Positions 25,684 through 33,515 of a stretch of 34,809 bases of DNA are shown here, one piece after another. Source of the DNA: JAAYAY01 sp964429355. GTDB lineage: Bacteria; Planctomycetota; Planctomycetia; Pirellulales; Thermoguttaceae. The translations under genes were made by a program, and so were the position numbers. The notes beneath the pieces were generated by a model. It saw only the letters and a program-made list of their open reading frames with translations. It ran no database searches and was not told where the DNA came from. The stretch lies in contig CAYSCH010000052.1 of assembly GCA_964429355.1 (NCBI GenBank), forward strand, positions 1-34,809. Direction: 5' to 3'. Each line of letters starts with the position of its first letter. Position 1 is the stretch's first letter.

Positions 25684-27087
25684 TCACCCCCCAGATTCTT
25701 CTATCAACCGCAGACAAACCACGCGATCCCGGCCCCGCACGTACAGAAGCCCGTGGGTGAGGATCGGTGCCGCCCAGGCCGGTTCCCGCAAGAGCGGCTC
25801 GCCCGTTGATTCGTCGCGCAGAACGAGCTGCCCCTTCGGCCGATACTCCTGGGGTGTGGCCTCCACAAGCCGGAGCACGCCGTCTTCTCCCAGGCACACA
25901 AAATGCCCGTCTACATAAAGGAGCGAGGCCCGTGTCAGATTCGGCTCGCTCCACATGACCTTGCCGGTCTTCCACTCGATGCAGCGCAGGCAGGCATTGG
26001 ACTTGTGCCGCCCGCTGGAGCCGTAGAGATACCCCTCGTGATAGATCGGCGTATTCCAATGGGCCTGCATGGCCTTTTCGCGCTGCGGCCCGTCCTGCCA
26101 GATCACGTCGTAGCCCCCGGGCCTCACCCGCAACAGAGCCGAACCGGGGCCGTAGGTCTCGGTGATGAACACCTCGTCGCCGACCACGACGGGCGTGCTC
26201 GCGTTGACGCTATCGTGAATCCGGCTCCGCCAGGGAAAATGGAAGTCGATGCTCCCGCACCGCGGCTCGAAGCCAATCAATCCACCGCGGGCAAACAGGA
26301 ATCCCCACCGCCGCCCATCGATCGTCGCCAGCCGCGGCACCGCATAGCTGGCCAGTTCGTCTCCCGCCGTGTAGCGGACCTGGCCCGTTTGCTTGTCGAA
26401 GGCTACAATCGCCGTGCCGTTCGGCTCGACGCGATCCATGTCATAGCGTCCCGCCTCCTGCGACTCCGGTGGGCTTCCGCCAACCATCACCAGGAGCAGT
26501 TCCCCTTCAACCACCGGCGTGCTCCCCACACCGAAGAAGTTCTGTACCACCCCAAACCGCCCGACCGTGTCGACCTTCCAGATCAGTCTCCCATCCCCGG
26601 CGTCCACGCAGTGGAGCATTCCCTCGACACCGTACAGGTAGACTTGTCCCTCGTCGATCACCGGCGAACAGCGAGGGCCGTTGTTGTAGCCCAGGTAGTC
26701 CTCGTACTGGGTGGGATAGCCGAACTTCCAGAGAGACTGGCCGGTTGCGGCGTCAAGACACGTGAGCCTCGCCTCGTTCCCGTAGCGGTCGAACTGGTAA
26801 TACCGGCCCTCGGCCACCGAACCGATCCCGTAGCCAACACCCAGCGCGCGCTGCCAGACAACAGGTGGCCCCGCCTCGGGCCATTCGCCAAGGATCCCTG
26901 TCTCCGCCGACTTTCCGTCGTGGGTCGGCCCGAGAAAACACGGCCAGTCAGAACCCCTTGCCCGCAAGCCGGCGTCAATCTCGGCATCATCTCCTCTGGA
27001 CGGCTCGGCGGCCTCGTCCCGCGCACAGCCGATGACCAGGACCGCCAGAAACAGGGAGACTGCAAACGGAGACTTTGCGGATGGCAT
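25684..27087 (-). CDS. PQQ-like beta-propeller lipoprotein
   Basis: A 467-aa lipoprotein: the signal FAVSLFLAVLVIGCARDEA carries the lipobox VIGC (Cys 21). The mature protein begins SDWPCFLGPTHDGKSAETG, the standard opening of planctomycete PQQ-binding-like propellers, and continues with repeated blades such as LTCLDAATGQSLWKF, LHCVDAGDGRLIWKVD, IVAFDKQTGQVRY and LRCIEWKTGKVMWSE. Each blade ends in the tryptophan/aromatic docking motif. Binding of actual PQQ is not implied; related proteins act as scaffolds (BamB-like) or dehydrogenase-type enzymes. The gene starts one base after the stop of the upstream SPFH gene (TAG-A-ATG), so the two are almost certainly translated from one mRNA. Confidence 0.88.
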   Translation of the reverse strand: MPSAKSPFAVSLFLAVLVIGCARDEAAEPSRGDDAEIDAGLRARGSDWPCFLGPTHDGKSAETGILGEWPEAGPPVVWQRALGVGYGIGSVAEGRYYQFDRYGNEARLTCLDAATGQSLWKFGYPTQYEDYLGYNNGPRCSPVIDEGQVYLYGVEGMLHCVDAGDGRLIWKVDTVGRFGVVQNFFGVGSTPVVEGELLLVMVGGSPPESQEAGRYDMDRVEPNGTAIVAFDKQTGQVRYTAGDELASYAVPRLATIDGRRWGFLFARGGLIGFEPRCGSIDFHFPWRSRIHDSVNASTPVVVGDEVFITETYGPGSALLRVRPGGYDVIWQDGPQREKAMQAHWNTPIYHEGYLYGSSGRHKSNACLRCIEWKTGKVMWSEPNLTRASLLYVDGHFVCLGEDGVLRLVEATPQEYRPKGQLVLRDESTGEPLLREPAWAAPILTHGLLYVRGRDRVVCLRLIEESGG

Positions 27088-27088
27088 T

Positions 27089-27661
27089 CTACGCCCGGCG
27101 CGAATTGAGCAGAGTCAATCCGACTTGGTTGAGATTGGACTCGACCGACTTGTTCAGCGAATCGATCACGGTGTCAGCGTCGCCCGCCGGTCGGCTCCGC
27201 TGCTCGGCCAGAATGCGATCGAGTCGGGCCACGATGACATCTTCCGCGAATTGACGAATCTCAGCGGAGGAACGATCGAGCAGACGTTTGGCAGCATTCT
27301 GCATCAGATCAGGCTCGGTGCCGATCGCGACATTGAACACGTTGGGGAGCAGCAGCGACCTTGCTACTTCATCCGTTGCAGCCGGGCCGGAGATTTCGAC
27401 ACGGATCGGGTCGAGACCAAGCCAGCGGTAATCCTGCAGCATCGGGATAATGAAACGGGCTCCACCATGCAAACACTCGTAATCGTTTCCTTGTCGCATC
27501 CTTCCGAAGATCACCAGGATCGCGTTGGAGGGACATCGCTTGTAGTACTTCGTGGCCAGGACGGTGAACATGACGAACAGGCCAATCACCAGGAAAGCGC
27601 TGACAGCGAGTATCACCAATATCTGCTGATTCGGCGAGGCGGCGATCAACACGGCTCCCAT
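27089..27661 (-). CDS. SPFH-only, flotillin-like membrane protein
   Basis: A 190-aa protein starting at ATG 27661, with AAAGGA upstream; a GTG five codons earlier is less likely. One N-terminal membrane helix (ILVILAVSAFLVIGLFVMFTV) leads to a flotillin-type SPFH/PHB domain: YYKRCPSNAILVIFGRM, CLHGGARFIIPMLQDYRWLGLDPI, NVFNVAIGTEPDLMQNAAKRLLDRS, and IRQFAEDVIVARLDRIL. Full flotillins (about 450-700 aa) carry a long coiled coil after ESNLNQVGLTLLN; here the protein ends at LNSRRA. The downstream DNA is occupied by the next gene, so the coiled coil is absent, not simply out of frame. SPFH proteins form membrane microdomain cages. Coupling to the lipoprotein suggests a joint envelope role (inference). 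Confidence 0.82.
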   Translation of the reverse strand: MGAVLIAASPNQQILVILAVSAFLVIGLFVMFTVLATKYYKRCPSNAILVIFGRMRQGNDYECLHGGARFIIPMLQDYRWLGLDPIRVEISGPAATDEVARSLLLPNVFNVAIGTEPDLMQNAAKRLLDRSSAEIRQFAEDVIVARLDRILAEQRSRPAGDADTVIDSLNKSVESNLNQVGLTLLNSRRA

Positions 27662-28076
27662 GGGTGGTCCTTTCACGTTTCGGCGGGTCGCGGACAGATG
27701 CTACGCTGGGCAGAATCCTACAGCGCCGCAGCGGCCCATGTCCAGCCACAGAGGATGGTCTTGGGCTGCCTTTGCAGAAGAAAAAGAATCTCGGAGCCCC
27801 GGCTCGTGCTGCCTTTGCGGTGGGACTTGAAGAATCGCGTTTTCAGGAAAGAAACGTTGCGGGTAGGACGCTCGGCAAGTTTGCGGGAATGCGGAGCATC
27901 CTCGTTCTTCTACCTTTCCCTGCAGCACTGGCTTTTCTGGGGCTCCGAGATGTTTCGAAAGAATCTTTCAGGTTGGCGTCCTTCGAAGGAGCGACATCTC
28001 GCCGACCTCGAAGTTTCGAACCTGGGTATCGTCAGATATGGATTGGTTTCGTATTTCGTGCTTCGTATCTTTTCAG
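27662..28076. other. Intergenic region, about 415 bases
   Basis: Lies between the stop of lpxI and the start of the SPFH gene, both on minus. No gene is supported. A palindrome TCCTTCGAAGGA (27979-27990) sits inside AGGTTGGCG/CGCCGACCT arms and could form a structured transcript end of lpxI. The decamer CTGCCTTTGC occurs twice (near 27768 and 27810). Confidence 0.4.
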
Positions 28077-29000
28077 TCACGCGGCCGGCCGCGCCGCCTC
28101 CACCTTGTTCGAGTCGACGGCCACGATCGTCAAGTTGTGGCGATTGGCAAAGCCGACGACCTCCCGCTCGTCGAGGATGATCGTCCGGCCGGCCTCAACC
28201 GCCAGCACCTTGGCCCTTGCGGCAACCATCGTCTCCAGCGTCTTCAGTCCGATCGTCGGCACGTCGAATCGCATGTCCTGTTGCGGCTTGGCGACCTTCA
28301 CGACGGTGAACCCACCGGACCGGCAAAGCTCGCCGGCCCGCTGGATGCAGCGATCGGTCCCCTCGACCGCCTCGATCGCCAGCACCGTCTGGTTCTTCAC
28401 CGCCACGCTCTGGCCGATGTCGAGCCGTCCCATCTGCTTGGCCACTTGCCAGCCCAACTGAATATCCAGCCTTTGCGCCGCGGTGACGCTCCGCCGGGTC
28501 AGCAGGCCTTCCTTCACCAGCAGCTCGGGGGCAAAATCAGTGGCAGGACACAAGTGAATCCCCTCCGATTCAAACAGCTCCACGACGACGCCCATCAGGG
28601 TGTCGTCCTTGCAGTCTTTGCGACGGGTAAGAAAGTGGTGCAGGAATGCCCGCGACGTCTTCAGGTCGGGCATCTGCCGGAGGACGAAAAACGGCTGAAA
28701 CAGCAGGTGTTTGAAGATCTTCCCGGCCATTGTCGCCCGCTCGACTCCGTGGCGCCGCATGTAGCGGCTTGCCCAGCCGAACTTGGCCATTCCGCACAGC
28801 CGGAAATCCGTGCAGACCTTCGCCAGTTGTGGATCGGCGTGATTCGGTACTCCCAGGCAGTAGACCTCGCACCCTTGCTCGCGCAGCGCCTCCGCGATCA
28901 CAACCGGATAGCGCCCCCAACCGGCAAACAGCCCGACTCGGCGCACTTTCCCGTCGCCTAGCGGCGAGTCAGGCTTCGCGATGTCGCTGCAAGGGGCCAT
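28077..29000 (-). CDS. lpxI: UDP-2,3-diacylglucosamine pyrophosphatase LpxI
   Basis: A 307-aa cytoplasmic/peripheral enzyme of the LpxI (DUF1009) family, which hydrolyses UDP-2,3-diacylglucosamine to lipid X and UMP, replacing LpxH in many bacteria. The N-terminal domain begins VGLFAGWGRYPVVIAEALREQGCEVYCLGV and includes FRLCGMAKFGWASRYMRRHGV and the Met/Lys-rich AGKIFKHLLFQPF. The C-terminal domain has the strongest signature: GLGxVKNQTVLAIEAVEGTD-like DIGQSVAVKNQTVLAIEAVE, AKPQQDMRFDVPTIGLKTLE and VLAVEAGRTIILD. It lies 51 bases downstream of lpxD on the same strand, consistent with a lipid A operon. AGGA sits about 9 bases before the ATG. Confidence 0.94.
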   Translation of the reverse strand: MAPCSDIAKPDSPLGDGKVRRVGLFAGWGRYPVVIAEALREQGCEVYCLGVPNHADPQLAKVCTDFRLCGMAKFGWASRYMRRHGVERATMAGKIFKHLLFQPFFVLRQMPDLKTSRAFLHHFLTRRKDCKDDTLMGVVVELFESEGIHLCPATDFAPELLVKEGLLTRRSVTAAQRLDIQLGWQVAKQMGRLDIGQSVAVKNQTVLAIEAVEGTDRCIQRAGELCRSGGFTVVKVAKPQQDMRFDVPTIGLKTLETMVAARAKVLAVEAGRTIILDEREVVGFANRHNLTIVAVDSNKVEAARPAA

Positions 29001-29051
29001 GCGGGGCGTTCCTACCGGCTGCTTTTATCCTTGTCCACGGGCCTGCGAGTA

Positions 29052-30128
29052 TCACCTTTTGGACGATCCGGCCAGGTTCTCGTTCGACCCGACGAGTTCA
29101 CCAATCTGTCGAGTCAGTTCCTCGACGGTTTTCTCGAGCTGCTTCAGTTGCTTCCGCATTTCCGGCAGTTTTCCCAGGGCAACCTGTTTGATCACCTGCT
29201 CTCTGGCAGGCGTGGCCGGAATGCCGACATACTGGCTATGCGGCGGAATATCGCTGATCACGCCGGCCATCGCTCCCAGGACCGCTCCCGTGCCGATGTG
29301 GACGTGGTCTTTGACTCCAACCTGCCCGGCCATGACGACGTAGTCGCCGGTCGTCGTGCTGCCGGCGATCCCCACCTGGGCACACAACATATTGTGGCGC
29401 CCAATTCGGCAGTTGTGGCCGATCTGCACGAGGTTGTCGACCTTGGTTCCCTCGCCGACCACCGTCGGCCCATAGGTTCCCCGGTCGACGGTTGTATTCG
29501 CCCCGATCTCGACGTCGGCCTCCAGGATCACGTTACCCAGTTGCGAAGAGAGTTTGTGAACGCCGGTTGAACTGTCGTAGCCGAATCCGTGGGCCCCAAG
29601 GATGGCGCCGGCATGGATGATGCAGCGGGGGCCCACAACGGTGTCTTCGTAGAGAACGGCGTTAGGGTAAAGGGTGGCGTCGTCGCCGATCCGGCATCCC
29701 GCCTGGACCTTCACACCCGAGTGGACGGTAACCCGAGCGCCGATCACGACGTCGTCGCCGATCACTGCGCGAGGGTGGATGTCGATATCTTCGCCAAAGG
29801 TTGCCGTGGGGCTCACGAAGGCGTCGGGGCTGATTCCCCGTTGGGCCGCCGATCTCCGGGGCCGGAAGAAGGCCACGATTGTCGCGAACGCCCCGCGGAC
29901 GTCGACCACCCGAATCAACGGGCGTCCGTTGGGCACAAGATCCCGCGGAGCGAGGATGGCCGTGGCCCGGCAGTTCTTCAGGGACGCCTCGCGATCGGCC
30001 CGATCGAGCATCGTGATGTGGCCGGGTTCCGCGTCGCAGAGGGGGGCTGCGCCACGAATCTCCAGGGTGCCCTCGCCGTACAATTCCCCGCCAACGAGTT
30101 CGGCCAACTGTGCAAGAGTCGTTTCCAT
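29052..30128 (-). CDS. lpxD: UDP-3-O-acylglucosamine N-acyltransferase LpxD
   Basis: A 358-aa cytoplasmic homotrimeric acyltransferase that adds the N-linked acyl chain to UDP-3-O-acyl-glucosamine, the third step of lipid A synthesis. The uridine-binding N-terminal domain (about 1-100; ITMLDRADREASLKNCRATAIL) is followed by left-handed beta-helix hexapeptide repeats (IHPRAVIGDDVVIGARVTV and onward). IHAGAILGAHGFGYD, TTVDRGTYGPTVVG and the catalytic-His segment DNLVQIGHNCRIG are all present. The C-terminus is a Leu/Lys/Glu helix (LPEMRKQLKQLEKTVEELT). AAAGGA precedes the ATG. It is the upstream gene of the lpxD-lpxI pair. Confidence 0.96.
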   Translation of the reverse strand: METTLAQLAELVGGELYGEGTLEIRGAAPLCDAEPGHITMLDRADREASLKNCRATAILAPRDLVPNGRPLIRVVDVRGAFATIVAFFRPRRSAAQRGISPDAFVSPTATFGEDIDIHPRAVIGDDVVIGARVTVHSGVKVQAGCRIGDDATLYPNAVLYEDTVVGPRCIIHAGAILGAHGFGYDSSTGVHKLSSQLGNVILEADVEIGANTTVDRGTYGPTVVGEGTKVDNLVQIGHNCRIGRHNMLCAQVGIAGSTTTGDYVVMAGQVGVKDHVHIGTGAVLGAMAGVISDIPPHSQYVGIPATPAREQVIKQVALGKLPEMRKQLKQLEKTVEELTRQIGELVGSNENLAGSSKR

Positions 30129-30374
30129 CCTTCGGAATCCTTTCCAAAACGACCGTCTGGAGCCCCCCTGACTTATGGGATAGGCGTACCAGGGTACCTC
30201 ATGCTACCCGATCGAATGCGCCTCAACAATAGCAGTCAGTCGGCGGTGGGGAGCAGGAAAGCTGCGGATTCAGCCGGTTTCCTGCCGATGGATAGGGAGC
30301 AGCCCCGGTTGACCAACCGGCGTGGCACTGCTAAATTCAATTCTGTCGACGACACCGGTCCCAGGTTCGTGAGC

Positions 30375-30384
30375 NNNNNNNNNN
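30375..30384. other. Assembly gap (10 N), intergenic
   Basis: Ten N between lpxD and tRNA-Ala. Because the true gap length is unknown, adjacency of lpxD to the tRNA/integrase region rests on the scaffolding. Confidence 0.85.
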
Positions 30385-30432
30385 ATATCCCCCTTTTTGC
30401 TCCTTTTTTGCCAACGCGCTTTTTCTCCCCCG

Positions 30433-30460
30433 TTGACGTATTCAGGCAAATGGTTATACT
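30433..30460 (+). promoter_or_regulatory. Promoter of tRNA-Ala
   Basis: TTGACG (30433-30438) and TATACT (30455-30460) with a 16-base spacer, 18 bases upstream of the tRNA. The 16-base spacer is shared with the other two strong promoters called here. Confidence 0.7.
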
Positions 30461-30478
30461 TTATTTCGGTTTTCAAAC

Positions 30479-30551
30479 GGGGGATTAGCTCAGTTGGGAG
30501 AGCGTCTGGCTGGCAGCCAGAAGGTCATCGGTTCAAGTCCGTTATCCTCCA
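30479..30551 (+). tRNA. tRNA-Ala, anticodon GGC
   Basis: A 73-base cloverleaf: acceptor GGGGGAT/ATCCTCC with the alanine identity pair G3-U70, D arm GCTC...GAGC, anticodon stem TCTGG/CCAGA with loop CTGGCAG (anticodon GGC), variable loop AGGTC, T arm ATCGG-TTCAAGT-CCGTT with one T-T mismatch, discriminator A. CCA is not encoded. It is followed by a hairpin and an integrase gene, so its 3' end is a candidate attachment site. Confidence 0.95.
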
Positions 30552-30558
30552 CTCCACA

Positions 30559-30588
30559 AGCCTCTTGCATGACCGCATGTAAGAGGCT
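30559..30588 (+). terminator. Hairpin after tRNA-Ala
   Basis: AGCCTCTTGCATG (30559-30571) pairs with CATGTAAGAGGCT (30576-30588) over 13 bp with one G-U pair and a 4-base loop ACCG, followed by ATTCTTATT. It looks like a rho-independent terminator of the tRNA, though the T tract is broken. Confidence 0.6.
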
Positions 30589-30656
30589 ATTCTTATTGGT
30601 GTTACGGGAATTTCTGATGCCCGTTTTCGCCTCGCCGCACCAGCAATCTGCCGGAA

Positions 30657-30710
30657 TTTTCCGATAGATTTTCCGATAAGACGTGCCATTTCGGCCCCTG
30701 TTTTCCGATA
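30657..30710 (+). repeat. Three direct copies of TTTTCCGATA
   Basis: Exact copies at 30657-30666, 30669-30678 and 30701-30710 (start-to-start spacings 12 and 32). They lie between the tRNA and the integrase ATG at 30734, the place where integrase arm sites, an excisionase site or an operator would be expected. No other copy was noticed in the window. Confidence 0.75.
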
Positions 30711-30733
30711 AAGCCCCTCTATGGACCTGTCCC

Positions 30734-32519
30734 ATGTCCACTCGAACGAGGCGATCTTGGAAGCCAAATGCTCGAGGCTGTTACGCGCGGCAAGTCGGCT
30801 GGAAGCTCAGCAAGACTGGAAAGATTCAGCAGCACAAGTTCCTGTTGGGGACAGATCTTCGGGAGGCTCAACGGCGGGAACGGAAGATTTTGGAGCTCTG
30901 GGAGGAAATTGAGCGGATTAAAGGGGGCCCCCGCCCGCTCTGGCCCTCGGACCTCCTCGACATCGCCAAACACGTCGCCAGTGGGGCGACTGAGGTCTCG
31001 GTCCCGACGAAACCAGGCGAAAGGCCGCTGACGTACGCTGGCCGTATCCGCAGACTGCAGTCCCGCTTCCCGGTTATCTGCTTCGTCCCATCCGACGAGG
31101 ATGCCTACGGGATCGGGTTGAAGGGACTCCGCAAAATTGATGCACTACCCACCGTCCTAGGCGAGATAAGCATCCCTCACCTGACCGAGGACCAGGTCAA
31201 CGCGATGTCCGCGGCCCAGGCCCTCCTGGAAAAGGCCGGGCTGACGGCTTATGGGGGCCCGATGTTTTCGACGGTCGCCGCGAGGATCGATAGTCCCGCC
31301 CCGGCGGACGCCATAACGGTGTCTTTGGGCAGGGCACCAACCGTCGCGCCAGAAGCGAAGTCAGTGCCCGCGAATCGCCCAATCGCGTTGCCAATCGGTT
31401 CCCTCCACGACGCCTTACGGGCCTTCCAACGCTGGATCGAGAAAGAGTATCATCGCCCCGAACTGAACAGAATAACTCCTTGGGGGCACACGCAAGTCCG
31501 CCAGATCCAGACGCTCCTCGAACATCATAAAGACCTGCCGCTTGCGGATCTCGATGCAGAAGGTGTTGAGGAACTCATCGCCTACTGGCGCCGGCGGCCA
31601 CAACGCAAAAACAGCAAAGAGCCTATCAAAGCCAAGTCGGCTTCCCACTACATAGCGGCCCTGAAAAAGTTCATTCATTGGCTTCACAAGTCGTCTCAAT
31701 ACGGCTGGCGTAAGCCGGAAGACTTCAGCGAAATTGCCTTCAAGGTGGCCATCTTGCCGAGCGATCGAGCCCGGAGTCTGCAGCAGGTCGACACGTTTTC
31801 ACTGGACGAACTGATCTTGCTTATGCGCTACGGCCGTCCGATCGACCGATTGCTGCTCCTGCTTGGCCTGAACTGCGGTTTCGGTGTGGCGGAGATCGCC
31901 ACTCTTCAGGTCGACGAGATCCATCTTAAAACAGCGCACGAGCCCCGCTATCGAGAGATCCTTGGCTATGAAACGACGGACGCCGATTCGTTTATCAAAC
32001 GGATTCGACGGAAGAACGGCGTTTATGGAGAACACATCCTGTTCCCGCTGACGGTCCAGGGACTCTCCTGGGCACTCCAGCGTCGCAAGAAGCAGGCAGG
32101 CTTCGGCCCGACGGCGCGACTGCTCGTCAACAACAACAGTGAAGCCTTTGACAAACCGACGAAGAGTGGCAACCGAAACCAACAGATCCCCAACCATTTC
32201 GCCGGGCTCATCCAGCGAATCCAAGCGGACGGCAACGAAATCAACGCCCTGTCCTTCGGAAAACTGCGAAAGACCGCCGGGGACCTCATTCGCCGGTTCG
32301 CTGGCGGGGAGGTGATGTCGATCTTCCACTGTCGTGGCCAAGCCGTTCAGTGTGACAACCTGGCAGATGTTTACAGCAACCGGCCATTTGGTGCCGTTTT
32401 TCGAGCGATCCGANNNNNNNNNNGTCGAGCAACACCTCGCACCGGTCTTCCAAGCCGCCGGCCAAACCCCTTTCGACCCCCGGCCACGGGACTTCACGAA
32501 ACAGACGAACGACCCTTGA
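30734..32519 (+). CDS. Large tyrosine recombinase/integrase
   Basis: About 590 aa plus a gap. ATG 30734 is preferred over GTG 30683, as it begins the basic start MSTRTRRSWKPNARGCYARQVGWK common in planctomycete integrases. A SAM-like core-binding region covers about 220-340 (ALRAFQRWIEKEYHRPEL; HYIAALKKFIHWLHKSS). The catalytic domain follows: LLLLGLNCGFGVAEIATLQVDEI (about 374-396) lacks the usual first Arg, RKTAGDLIRR (about 511-520) supplies the second-box region, IFHCRGQAV follows, and Y547 in ADVYSNRPF is the candidate nucleophile. Ten N at 32414-32423 break the frame: the natural C-terminus VEQHLAPVFQAAGQTPFDP ends at TGA 32517-32519 in the neighbouring frame, so the true gap is a multiple of 3. 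It probably integrates the element into tRNA-Ala. Confidence 0.85.
32414..32423. other. Assembly gap (10 N) that shifts the integrase frame
   Basis: Reading straight through gives an Arg/Pro-rich nonsense tail running into the next gene; shifting one base gives a natural C-terminus and a stop 5 bases before the stop of the convergent gene. The true gap length should be divisible by 3. Confidence 0.8.
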
Positions 32520-32524
32520 CGGAA

Positions 32525-33478
32525 TCAGCCAACGCCCGCCGTGGCCAAGCCCCGTACAAAATGCATCGGGCTGAGCACCGACTGGCCCCCGTACATCTCC
32601 TGGATCCCGGAGACCAGCCCCGCCGTGGCTGCCCCGAGCTGGGGCGGCGTGTGCATGGCCTGTGAGTTGTCTCCCCACGGGCTCTTCGTGCCATAGATGT
32701 TCCGCGAGGGGGTCATGCCCGCCTGCACGTCGTTCCAGATCGCGCGGTTGAAAGCGTCCATGGGCACAGCCCGCAACCCGACGCCGCCGGCCTGCCCGCC
32801 GTCATAGGCTGTCTTGAACAGGCCTGCCAGGCTGTTGGCCAGATAGTCAGGCAGGGCCGAGGCGCCCAGCTGCTCGTGGGCTGCCCGGAGCTCTCTCTCG
32901 CCGACATACTCGGCTCGAGCCGGGTCATAATGAGCCCCATGCGGCCCCATCGAGCGGGTCTGCTCCTGGAGGCGCTGCAGGGCCGCCGGGTTGACAGGCA
33001 CGTTCTCCGTGGGCGTGGTGGCAGTGCCGAGCCAGCCGAGCGGCTTGCCGGCCTCCTGCGCCGTGGCTGCGTTCTGGCCATACTGCAGCACCCCTGGGAG
33101 AGCACCGCCTGCAGCCCCCAACAGCCCGAGCGTCCTGCGTAGCCGGCCCCGCTGGACGTACTTCTTGGGGAACAGATGCTCCAAGAGCCAGCCGCTGCCG
33201 TAGCCCAGGCCGCCTGTCAGGAGGCTGCCAACCAGGGCATTGGAAAGCGGGGACGGGCCTCCCGTCAGCTTGCCGCCCCATTCGAACGGCTTGTTGAAGA
33301 AGCCCAGGGGGCCGCCGGCCCGCTTGACGCGGATCCATTGCTCGGGATGGGCAGGAAGCTCGCTGTCTGCGATGGTTACCTGGCAGCCTGTGGCTTCCAG
33401 GGCGTCCCGCCAGGCCATATGATCCCGAAAAGGCGGTACAAAGGCCCCGGAATCTCGCGCGCCCAAAGCACGAAGCAA
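32525..33478 (-). CDS. Glycine-rich, phage-structural-like hypothetical protein
   Basis: A 317-aa open frame from TTG 33478 (first ATG at 33418). I do not recognise a family. A globular start (MAWRDALEATGCQVTIADSE) with GPLGFFNKPFEWGGKLTGGP leads to two glycine-rich hydrophobic segments (NALVGSLLTGGLGYGSGWLL; LRRTLGLLGAAGGALPGVL), then an Ala/Gln/Gly-rich C-terminal half with PSRNIYGTKSPWGDNSQAMH. Such composition is typical of minor virion or DNA-injection proteins of phages (inference). It is convergent with the integrase, stops 5 bases apart. The start is doubtful: the best Shine-Dalgarno/ATG (GAGGGG, ATG 33489) is in another frame and stops at 33376, so a true start further down or an assembly indel is possible. 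Confidence 0.6.
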   Translation of the reverse strand: MLRALGARDSGAFVPPFRDHMAWRDALEATGCQVTIADSELPAHPEQWIRVKRAGGPLGFFNKPFEWGGKLTGGPSPLSNALVGSLLTGGLGYGSGWLLEHLFPKKYVQRGRLRRTLGLLGAAGGALPGVLQYGQNAATAQEAGKPLGWLGTATTPTENVPVNPAALQRLQEQTRSMGPHGAHYDPARAEYVGERELRAAHEQLGASALPDYLANSLAGLFKTAYDGGQAGGVGLRAVPMDAFNRAIWNDVQAGMTPSRNIYGTKSPWGDNSQAMHTPPQLGAATAGLVSGIQEMYGGQSVLSPMHFVRGLATAGVG

Positions 33479-33494
33479 TCGCGTGACATCGGGT

Positions 33495-33515
33495 CATCCC
33501 CTCAACAAGGGGATG
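33495..33515 (-). promoter_or_regulatory. Hairpin over a Shine-Dalgarno sequence
   Basis: CATCCCCT (33495-33502) and AGGGGATG (33508-33515) form a perfect 8-bp stem with loop CAACA. On the minus strand the 3' arm contains the GAGGGG Shine-Dalgarno-like sequence 8 bases before ATG 33489, so pairing would hide it. It could be translational control, a protein-binding palindrome or chance. Confidence 0.4.

Larger units (their letters stand above)
30129..30478. other. Divergent intergenic region with an N gap, 350 bases
   Basis: Contains the tRNA-Ala promoter (30433-30460), a 10-N scaffold gap (30375-30384) and presumably the lpxD promoter on minus, for which only a weak candidate (TTGTTG/TAGCAT) is visible around 30203-30231. 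No gene. Confidence 0.45.

Noticed and set aside
27664..28461. 265-codon + frame antisense to lpxI and across its downstream gap
   Set aside because: It is antisense to a well-supported gene for its second half, with no ribosome-binding site and no recognisable motif.
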